From Lachnoclostridium sp. An118 (GTDB lineage Bacteria > Bacillota > Clostridia > Lachnospirales > Lachnospiraceae), in contig NZ_NFLQ01000012.1 in NCBI RefSeq assembly GCF_002160985.1, forward strand, positions 1 to 64,000: a DNA stretch of 64,000 nucleotides, in the 5' to 3' direction. Of the stretch, positions 54,422 to 61,395 are shown piece after piece. Position numbers and translations under genes: made by a program. The notes beneath the pieces are model-generated. The model was not told the DNA's origin and ran no database searches. It saw only the letters and a program-made list of their open reading frames with translations. Position 1 is the first letter of the stretch. The number at the start of each line of letters is the position of its first letter.

Positions 54422-55326
54422 GACGGGCATGGATGCGGACGGCCGCTGTTCTACTTTTTGTGGCAGCAGCGGCACTTCTATCATTTCCGGCCGGGCAGCG
54501 GGCGGTGAGGGGGTACCGGGATGGACTGGAGATCCGGACGTTCGAGGAGAACAAAAGCCAGGAGACAGACGGGTATGTGCGTCTGCGGGAAAGCATGGAA
54601 GAGTACAACAGGCGCATTTTTACTCAGGGCCAGAGCGGGCTGAGCGATGCCTGGGGCTATGAGAAAGGCGCATTTAATTTTGAAGGGACAGGGCTGGATG
54701 ACGAGATGATCGGGTATATCTCGATCCCGGCTATGGATATAAGACTGCCGCTCTATATAGGGGCCAGTGAGGAGAATCTGATGAAGGGGGCCGCCGTCCT
54801 GGCGCAGACCAGCATGCCGCTTGGCGGGGAGGACACGAACTGCGTGATCGCCGGGCACAGAGGCGGTTACTTCGGCCAAGCGGTTTTCAGGGATATCGAG
54901 GTACTGCGGGCTGGCGATACGGTGGAGATCACAAATCTGTGGGAAACGCTGGAGTACGAGGCTGTCAAGTGTATTGTCATATCGCCGGACGACCTGGATG
55001 CGGTGAAGATCCGCCCGGGGAGAGATATGGTCACTCTGGTCACCTGTCATCCCTACACACACAATTATCAGCGGTATGTGGTGTACTGCTCCAGAAGCGG
55101 ACAGGACAAAACGCAGGACAACAGGGGGGAGGAAGCGGCCAGTCTGCCGTACGGTCTGCCGTACGAACCGTCTGGGGATGCGGTGCGAAGGGAGGATATG
55201 CTGACCGCAGTGGGGCTTATCGTCCTGGGTGCGGCGGCAGTTTTTGGTGTAGCAGAAATATACAGGAGAAGGAAGGGCAGGCGGAAGTCATGGAAAAAGA
55301 CAGGGAAAACGGGAAAAAGGATCTGA
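54418..55326 (+). CDS. Class C sortase 2
   Basis: The 302-residue protein has membrane helices at both ends and His147 (AGHRG), Cys210 (VTLVTCHPY) and Arg219 (NYQRY). DAW at 77-79 fits the class C lid. It is translationally coupled to sortase 1 (ATGA) and to the AP2-domain gene, which begins inside its last 37 bases. Two sortases may divide shaft polymerisation and addition of the tip or minor pilin. Confidence 0.92.
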   Translation: MRRAWMRTAAVLLFVAAAALLSFPAGQRAVRGYRDGLEIRTFEENKSQETDGYVRLRESMEEYNRRIFTQGQSGLSDAWGYEKGAFNFEGTGLDDEMIGYISIPAMDIRLPLYIGASEENLMKGAAVLAQTSMPLGGEDTNCVIAGHRGGYFGQAVFRDIEVLRAGDTVEITNLWETLEYEAVKCIVISPDDLDAVKIRPGRDMVTLVTCHPYTHNYQRYVVYCSRSGQDKTQDNRGEEAASLPYGLPYEPSGDAVRREDMLTAVGLIVLGAAAVFGVAEIYRRRKGRRKSWKKTGKTGKRI

Positions 55327-56213
55327 CAGGCCGGCGCTTTGGACATCTTGTTGTCCTCGAGAAGACGCAGCGCAGGGAAAATTGTTATGTAGTGTGGCTG
55401 TGCCGCTGCGACTGCGGAAATACAATCCCCGTGAGCACAAAGAAGCTGACTCGGGGGAGCGTGAAGGACTGCGGCTGTGTCCCGCGGGAGACTGCGAGGA
55501 GAGGAGCCTGTGCGGAGGATCTGACAGGCCGGACTTTTGGGCATCTGACAGCGGTATGCCGGTCTGAGAACCGGGGAGGAAGAACATGCTGGATGTGCCG
55601 CTGCGACTGCGGAGGCGAGAAGATTGTTTCAGCCAGGGACTTAAAGAGCGGAAAAGTCAGAAGCTGTGGCTGTATGTGGCATGTGAAAGGCAGGAATATA
55701 GTAGAGCTGAGCGGGCAGAAGTTTGGCAGGCTGACGGCAGTTTCCCCCACGGGAGAGAGGAATGTGCATGGTACGGTGTACTGGCTGTGCCGCTGCGACT
55801 GCGGCAGTGAGATCATGGTGGCAGAGAGCAGTCTTGTAAGCGGATCCTGTAAGAGCTGCGGCTGTCTGAGGAAGGAGAATCAAAAGAAGATCGGTGGCAG
55901 GCTGCATCGGGTGGACGGCACTTGCGTGGAGTTCCTTGAGAAACGAAAGAGCAGAAGAGACAATAAGAGCGGCTTTCGCGGCGTTTACCAGATGCCGAAC
56001 GGCAGGTACAAAGTCAGTATAGGATTTCGGGGAGAGAGGATATCGCTGGGGACTTACGGAGAGTACAGCGATGCCGTCCGGGCGAGAGTCGAGGCAGAAC
56101 AGCGCATTTACGGCGGCTTCTTAAAAGCATACAGAGAGTGGGAGAAAAAAGCGGCTGCGGATCCGGAATGGGCGAGACGTAATCCTTTTACAACGAAGAC
56201 AGGGCAGGACTGA
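55290..56213 (+). CDS. Triple Cys-rich module protein with AP2 domain
   Basis: The 307-residue cytoplasmic protein has three repeats of about 50 residues (10-63, 77-128, 138-192), each with DLTGRRFGHL-like start, then WLCRCDCG and a closing CGC (five cysteines per module, likely zinc), followed by an AP2-type DNA-binding domain (227-272, SGFRGVYQMPNGRYKV then LGTYGEYSDAVRARVEAE). The 19-base stretch TGTGCCGCTGCGACTGCGG is identical in all three modules, a sign of recent internal duplication. Its ATG is within sortase 2. Similar modules occur in phage and mobile-element proteins. DNA binding is likely; the role in the pilus locus is unknown. Confidence 0.72.
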   Translation: MEKDRENGKKDLTGRRFGHLVVLEKTQRRENCYVVWLCRCDCGNTIPVSTKKLTRGSVKDCGCVPRETARRGACAEDLTGRTFGHLTAVCRSENRGGRTCWMCRCDCGGEKIVSARDLKSGKVRSCGCMWHVKGRNIVELSGQKFGRLTAVSPTGERNVHGTVYWLCRCDCGSEIMVAESSLVSGSCKSCGCLRKENQKKIGGRLHRVDGTCVEFLEKRKSRRDNKSGFRGVYQMPNGRYKVSIGFRGERISLGTYGEYSDAVRARVEAEQRIYGGFLKAYREWEKKAAADPEWARRNPFTTKTGQD

Positions 56214-56278
56214 TCCTGTGGAGACGGGGTGTGGAAAGCAGGTGAAAGACAGGCGCGGAAATCAGAACGTTTTTCTGG

Positions 56279-56307
56279 TTGTAGAAAAAGAGAAAATGGC
56301 CTATAAT
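56279..56307 (+). promoter_or_regulatory. Promoter of the D,D-carboxypeptidase gene
   Basis: TTGTAG (56279-56284), a 17-base spacer and a perfect TATAAT (56302-56307), 35 bases before the ATG at 56342. It separates this gene from the pilus operon. Confidence 0.68.
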
Positions 56308-56341
56308 AATAGACGCAGATTCTTTGAGGAGACTATTGAAG

Positions 56342-57715
56342 ATGAAAAATATAATACGGACGGCGGGATGCCTGCTCCTGTCGCTCATGCTTGCCGCGGC
56401 TGCGGTGCCGCGGGCAGTCCGCGCGACGGCGCCGCAGGATGGCGCCCAGTCCCAGGACAGCGTTCAGGGCACGGAGGCGAAGGACCCCTATCAGCAGCAG
56501 CTGGAGGATACGTACAAGCAGGAGGTCCAGACAAATAAGCTGAAGGAGTGGCCCCAGGGTCCCGGCATTTACGGAGATGCGGGGATCGTGATGGATGCGG
56601 AGACAGGGGCTGTCTTATATGGAAAGAATATTGACCAGCAGGAATATCCGGCCAGTATCACAAAGCTGCTGACAGCCCTTCTGGCTTTTGAGTACTGCGA
56701 TATGACAGAGGATGTTGTGATCACGGCGGAGAGTCTCACCTGCCTTGGAGACGGTTATGCGTCCATCGGACTGAAGGAGGGGAATGTCATCTCCATGGAG
56801 CAGGCGCTCTACGCCATGCTTCTGGCCTCCTCCAATGAAGTGGCCTACGCGGTGGGAGAGACGGTGGCAAAGACCCAGGGAGAGGATTACCAGTGGTTCA
56901 TAGACGAGATGAACCGCAAGGTGGAGGAGCTGGGAGGGACGAATTCCCATTTTGTCAACACCAACGGAGTCCACGAAGAAGATCATTATACCTGTGCCAG
57001 AGATATGGCACTGATCGCAAAAGAGCTCTTTGACTATCCGGAGTTCTTCACCATCTGTCAGACGACAAGCTACACCATACCGGCATCTGCCACCACGGAG
57101 GAGCATATATTCCAGCAAAAGCACGAGATGCTGGTGCCCGGCTACAGTGATTATTACGAGTATGCGGTGGGAGGAAAGACCGGTTACACGACCGAGGCCA
57201 ACAACACGCTGGTGACCATGGCGGACAACGGAGAAATGAAGCTTGTCTGTGTCACCTTGAAGGTGTTCCCCGGGCATGTCTACTCTGACACAAAAGCACT
57301 TCTGGATTATGGATTCAGCAATTTCCAGCACATGGCCATTGATGTGGACGGCAGTCAGGGGATAGAAAAAATACTGGATACCGCAAGTGTCACGATCCCC
57401 TCCGGATTCGAGCTGTCCAGCCTGAAGTCGGACCTGGAGCAGGTCACAGGCGGGAACAGCACAGCTATCCTCTCCTACACTTATGAGGACAACCCGGTGG
57501 GAAGGCTCCAGGTCCAGGTGGACAAAGGAGCCTCCTTTGAGGAGGCGGGAGCGCAGGAGGAAGAGGAAGCTTCCGACAGCGGCGTGGGAAAAGTGCTGCT
57601 GGTCGGCGTGGTGGTCATTGTCCTGATACTGGGGATCCTGCTCCTCTTCACTGCCTGGTGCAGGAGGCAGAGGCGCAGAAGGCGCAGGGGCCGGCGGAGG
57701 CGAAGGCGCCGATGA
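56342..57715 (+). CDS. D-alanyl-D-alanine carboxypeptidase with poly-Arg tail
   Basis: The protein (457 aa) has a signal peptide (about 1-28), the SxxK motif SITK (Ser105-Lys108), SxN (Ser163-Asn165) and KTG (279-281) of low-molecular-weight PBPs (peptidase S11, DacA/DacF type), which trim stem peptides. It then has a C-terminal domain, an acidic linker, a membrane helix (VLLVGVVVIVLILGILLLF) and a tail of almost only Arg. The family usually ends in an amphipathic helix, so the tail is odd. GAGGAG lies 10 bases before the ATG. Confidence 0.9.
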   Translation: MKNIIRTAGCLLLSLMLAAAAVPRAVRATAPQDGAQSQDSVQGTEAKDPYQQQLEDTYKQEVQTNKLKEWPQGPGIYGDAGIVMDAETGAVLYGKNIDQQEYPASITKLLTALLAFEYCDMTEDVVITAESLTCLGDGYASIGLKEGNVISMEQALYAMLLASSNEVAYAVGETVAKTQGEDYQWFIDEMNRKVEELGGTNSHFVNTNGVHEEDHYTCARDMALIAKELFDYPEFFTICQTTSYTIPASATTEEHIFQQKHEMLVPGYSDYYEYAVGGKTGYTTEANNTLVTMADNGEMKLVCVTLKVFPGHVYSDTKALLDYGFSNFQHMAIDVDGSQGIEKILDTASVTIPSGFELSSLKSDLEQVTGGNSTAILSYTYEDNPVGRLQVQVDKGASFEEAGAQEEEEASDSGVGKVLLVGVVVIVLILGILLLFTAWCRRQRRRRRRGRRRRRRR

Positions 57716-57798
57716 ATGGACCGGCCGATCCGCCCGGCGCGCCGTTTATCCCGGCGGACAGGCCGGAAGGATACGGGGCAGAATGTCGAAAATACAAG

Positions 57799-57835
57799 GG
57801 AAACCCTTGACTTACCAGGGGTTTCCTATTATAAT
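57799..57835 (+). promoter_or_regulatory. ileS promoter with overlapping inverted repeat
   Basis: TTGACT (57807-57812), a 17-base spacer and a perfect TATAAT (57830-57835). An 8-bp perfect inverted repeat GGAAACCC/GGGTTTCC (57799-57806 and 57819-57826) brackets the -35. It could be an operator or a weak terminator for the gene before it. Confidence 0.72.
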
Positions 57836-57841
57836 TTTAGC

Positions 57842-58114
57842 GTGAAAAAAGTAATAGTATGATAGAACCATATGAGAAAGACCGTGACGAAGACAGTAGG
57901 GCATGTAGGAACGTCAAAGCGAGCCGGTGATGGTGTAAGGCCGGTACAAGTAGGATGTGCCTGAATATCACTTCAGAGTCGCAGCCTCCGAAAAGAGCAT
58001 GAGTAGGAGCTGACGGAGTCCGCCGTTACCGGAAGGCATATGATAGTATGTTAGGTGGTTTATAAATGAAGGGAATACGACTTTCATCCTAATTCGGATG
58101 AAGGTCTTTTTTTT
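57842..58114 (+). promoter_or_regulatory. T-box leader for isoleucine (ileS)
   Basis: The leader holds T-box features: GACGAAGACAGTAG, the distal stem I sequence AGCGAGCCGGTGATGGTGTA, the specifier segment CTGAATATCACTTCAG with codon ATC (57967-57969), and an antiterminator core AGGTGGT (58053-58059). It ends in an 11-bp terminator (58079-58089 with 58096-58106) and an eight-T run. Uncharged tRNA-Ile would stabilise the antiterminator and switch on ileS. The specifier was read by eye. Confidence 0.88.
58079..58114 (+). terminator. Regulated terminator of the T-box
   Basis: GACTTTCATCC pairs with GGATGAAGGTC (11 bp with one G-U) followed by CTTTTTTTT. It lies just upstream of the palindromic repeat copy B and ileS. 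Confidence 0.85.
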
Positions 58115-58132
58115 CATAAATGTTCCAAACAA

Positions 58133-58212
58133 TATACACAATAGCACAGGAGTTAGTGTAATTCCGGACGTAACCCTTTTAAAAAGGGTTACGTCCCCTG
58201 TTAACATTTTCA
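58133..58212 (+). repeat. Palindromic repeat element, copy B
   Basis: The element begins ATACACAATAGCACAGGAGT and contains a 15-bp inverted repeat (58166-58180 with 58182-58196, GGACGTAACCCTTTT). It matches copy A (12992-13069) in the 5' block and in GGACGTAA/TTACGTCC. It lies between the T-box terminator and the ileS ribosome site, so it is transcribed in the ileS leader. Confidence 0.7.
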
Positions 58213-58225
58213 CAAGGAGGAAGCC

Positions 58226-61200
58226 ATGTACAAGAAAGTTCCAACAGACCTGAATTTCGTGGACCGGGAGAAAGAGGTCGAGAAATTCTGGGAAGACAAT
58301 CAGATTTTTGAAAAGAGTATGGAGAACCGCAAAGAGGGTGAGACCTACACCTTCTACGACGGGCCGCCGACAGCCAACGGCAAGCCCCACATCGGTCATG
58401 TACTGACCCGTGTCATCAAGGACATGATCCCCAGATACCGCACCATGAAGGGATACATGGTGCCCAGAAAAGCGGGTTGGGATACCCACGGTCTGCCGGT
58501 GGAGCTGGAGGTGGAGAAAGCTCTTGGCCTGGACGGCAAGGACCAGATCGAGGAGTACGGTCTGGAGCCGTTCATCAACAAATGTAAGGAGAGTGTCTGG
58601 AAGTACAAGGGCATGTGGGAGGACTTCTCCGGCACAGTAGGCTTCTGGGCAGATATGGAAAATCCATACGTCACATACCACAATGATTTCATCGAGTCCG
58701 AGTGGTGGGCGCTGAAGAAGATCTGGGACAAGGGACTTCTCTACAAAGGTTTCAAGATCGTTCCCTACTGTCCGCGCTGCGGTACGCCTCTGTCCGCCCA
58801 GGAAGTAGCCCAGGGCTACAAGGATGTAAAAGAGCGCTCCGCCATTGTCCGCTTTAAAGTAAAAGACGAGGACGCCTACATTCTGGCATGGACCACAACG
58901 CCATGGACACTGCCCTCCAACATCGGTCTCTGCGTAAATCCGGATGAGGACTACGCAAAAGTAAAAGCTGCGGACGGCTATGTGTACTACATGGCACAGG
59001 CCCTGCTGGACACAGTCCTTGGAAAGTTGGCCACAGAAGATCAGCCTGCCTATGAGGTGCTGGAGACCTATACGGGAAAGGACCTGGAGTACAAAGAGTA
59101 CGAGCCGCTGTACCAGTGTGCATATGACTGCGCGGCAAAGCAGAACAAGAAAGCGTTCTTCGTGACATGCGACAGCTATGTAACGCTGACAGACGGTACC
59201 GGCGTGGTTCACATTGCTCCCGCCTTTGGTGAGGACGACGCGAAAGTGGGCCGCAAGTACGACATGCCTTTTGTACAGCTTGTAGATGAAAAAGGAAATA
59301 TGGGCGAGACCACCCCGTTTGCAGGTCTGTTCGTGAAGAAAGCAGACCCGGAGGTGTTAAAGGACCTGGATGCAAGAGGACTTCTCTTTGACGCTCCCAA
59401 ATTCGAGCACAGCTATCCCCACTGCTGGAGATGCGACACACCGCTCATCTACTATGCCCGCGAGTCCTGGTTCATCAAGATGACAGCGGTGAAGGACGAC
59501 CTGATCGCCAACAACAACACCATCAACTGGATCCCGGAGAGCATCGGAAAGGGCCGCTTCGGCGACTGGCTGGAGAATGTCCAGGACTGGGGCATCAGCC
59601 GGAACCGCTACTGGGGAACTCCGTTAAATATCTGGGAGTGTGAGTGCGGACACCAGCATTCCATCGGAAGCATCGAGGAACTGAAATCTATGTCCGACAA
59701 CTGTCCGGACGACATCGAACTGCACCGTCCATACATCGACGAAGTGACCATTAAGTGTCCAAAGTGCGGCAAAGAGATGCACCGTGTGCCGGAAGTCATC
59801 GACTGCTGGTTCGACTCCGGTTCCATGCCTTTTGCACAGCATCATTATCCGTTTGAAAATAAAGAGCTCTTTGAGCAGCAGTTCCCGGCAGACTTCATTT
59901 CCGAGGCTGTGGACCAGACAAGAGGATGGTTCTACTCCCTGCTGGCCATCTCCACGCTGATCTTCAACAAGGCTCCGTATAAGAACGTCATCGTCCTTGG
60001 ACATGTGCAGGATGAGAACGGCCAGAAGATGAGCAAATCCAAGGGAAATGCGGTGGATCCTTTCGATGCCCTGGAAAAATACGGCGCAGACGCCATCCGC
60101 TGGTATTTCTATGTAAACAGCGCGCCCTGGCTGCCTAACCGTTTCCACGGAAAAGCCGTTGTGGAAGGACAGCGCAAATTCATGGGAACACTGTGGAATA
60201 CCTACGCATTCTTTGTGCTGTACGCGAATATTGACGAGTTTGACGCCACAAAATACACGCTGGATTATGAGAAGCTGCCTGTCATGGACAAATGGCTCCT
60301 GTCCAAGATGAACACACTGGTCAAAGAGGTGGACAGCCATCTCGGAAATTACCGCATCCCGGAGGCGGCCAGAGCGCTCCAGGAGTTTGTGGATGACATG
60401 AGCAACTGGTATGTGCGCAGGAGCCGCGAGCGCTTCTGGGCAAAAGGAATGCCCCAGGATAAGATCAACGCCTACATGACGCTGTACACGGCCCTTGTGA
60501 CTCTCTGCAAGGCGGCGGCGCCCATGGTTCCTTTTATGACTGAGGAGATTTACCAGAACCTGGTGCGCAGCATCGATCCCTCCGCACCGGAGAGCATCCA
60601 CCTGTGCGATTTCCCGGAGGCAGATGAGTCCCGGATTGATAAAGAGCTGGAAGCAAACATGGACGAAGTCCTGAAGATCGTTGTCATGGGCCGCGCATGC
60701 AGAAACACAGCCAACATCAAGAACCGGCAGCCCATCGGGCAGATGTTTGTGAAGAGCGCGGTGCAGATTCCGGAATTTTACCAGGATATCATCAAGGAGG
60801 AGCTGAACGTAAAGGATCTAACATTTACAGACGATGTGCGCGCCTTTACTTCATATACATTTAAACCACAGTTAAAGACAGTGGGACCAAAATATGGTAA
60901 AATGTTAGGTGGCATCAAGGCAGCCCTGGACGCGGTGGACGGCAACGCGGCCATGGACGAGGTCAATGCCACAGGAGCATTAAAGCTGGAGGTAAACGGG
61001 CAGGAGGTCACCCTGTTCAGGGAGGATCTTCTCATCGACACAGCGCAGATGGAAGGCTATGTGTCCGAGGACAACAATGGCATCACTGTGGTGCTGGACA
61101 CAAATCTGACACCGGAACTTCTTGAGGAAGGATTTGTCCGCGAGATCATCAGCAAAGTACAGACCATGAGAAAAGAAGCCGATTTTGAGGTAACCGACAA

Positions 61201-61372
61201 GATCCATATCACCTACCAGGGAAGCGAGAAGGCTGAGGATGTCTTTGCCGCCCATAAGGAGGAGATCGGAAGCGAGACACTGGCGCTCACTGTGGAGAAA
61301 GCCGCACCCGCGGGATACGTGAAGGAGTGGAAGATCAACGGCGAGAACGTGACCATCGGAGTCGAGAGATAA
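58226..61372 (+). CDS. ileS: Isoleucyl-tRNA synthetase, type 2 (eukaryote-like)
   Basis: The 1048-residue synthetase has TFYDGPPTANGKPHIGH (HIGH at 55-58), the editing domain, Cys-x-x-Cys zinc-like motifs (CPRCG, CPKCG), KMSKSKGN (601-608) and a long C-terminal tail. Length over 1000 residues and the TFYDGPPTANG / KMSKSKG sequences place it with the IleS2 group rather than the roughly 920-residue Bacillus IleS1. IleS2 enzymes are known for reduced mupirocin sensitivity. AAGGAGG precedes the ATG. A T-box controls it. Confidence 0.95.
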   Translation: MYKKVPTDLNFVDREKEVEKFWEDNQIFEKSMENRKEGETYTFYDGPPTANGKPHIGHVLTRVIKDMIPRYRTMKGYMVPRKAGWDTHGLPVELEVEKALGLDGKDQIEEYGLEPFINKCKESVWKYKGMWEDFSGTVGFWADMENPYVTYHNDFIESEWWALKKIWDKGLLYKGFKIVPYCPRCGTPLSAQEVAQGYKDVKERSAIVRFKVKDEDAYILAWTTTPWTLPSNIGLCVNPDEDYAKVKAADGYVYYMAQALLDTVLGKLATEDQPAYEVLETYTGKDLEYKEYEPLYQCAYDCAAKQNKKAFFVTCDSYVTLTDGTGVVHIAPAFGEDDAKVGRKYDMPFVQLVDEKGNMGETTPFAGLFVKKADPEVLKDLDARGLLFDAPKFEHSYPHCWRCDTPLIYYARESWFIKMTAVKDDLIANNNTINWIPESIGKGRFGDWLENVQDWGISRNRYWGTPLNIWECECGHQHSIGSIEELKSMSDNCPDDIELHRPYIDEVTIKCPKCGKEMHRVPEVIDCWFDSGSMPFAQHHYPFENKELFEQQFPADFISEAVDQTRGWFYSLLAISTLIFNKAPYKNVIVLGHVQDENGQKMSKSKGNAVDPFDALEKYGADAIRWYFYVNSAPWLPNRFHGKAVVEGQRKFMGTLWNTYAFFVLYANIDEFDATKYTLDYEKLPVMDKWLLSKMNTLVKEVDSHLGNYRIPEAARALQEFVDDMSNWYVRRSRERFWAKGMPQDKINAYMTLYTALVTLCKAAAPMVPFMTEEIYQNLVRSIDPSAPESIHLCDFPEADESRIDKELEANMDEVLKIVVMGRACRNTANIKNRQPIGQMFVKSAVQIPEFYQDIIKEELNVKDLTFTDDVRAFTSYTFKPQLKTVGPKYGKMLGGIKAALDAVDGNAAMDEVNATGALKLEVNGQEVTLFREDLLIDTAQMEGYVSEDNNGITVVLDTNLTPELLEEGFVREIISKVQTMRKEADFEVTDKIHITYQGSEKAEDVFAAHKEEIGSETLALTVEKAAPAGYVKEWKINGENVTIGVER

Positions 61373-61395
61373 GTCTCTAAGAAAGGAATGGAAAA

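Noticed and set aside
54939-55289. Upstream extension of the AP2-domain frame
   Set aside because: The extension overlaps sortase 2 in another frame with Gly/Cys-rich nonsense; the ATG at 55290 is the first sensible start and all three modules lie after it.
55290-56213. HNH homing endonuclease
   Set aside because: AP2 domains often accompany HNH nucleases, but no His-Asn-His motif is visible in the sequence.
57712-57810. Small frame of 31 codons overlapping the carboxypeptidase stop (ATGA)
   Set aside because: It runs into the -35 of the ileS promoter, is Pro/Gly-rich and has no ribosome site.
57968-59212. 414-codon open frame on the minus strand over the T-box and ileS start
   Set aside because: It covers the T-box leader and ileS in antisense; the ileS evidence is decisive.
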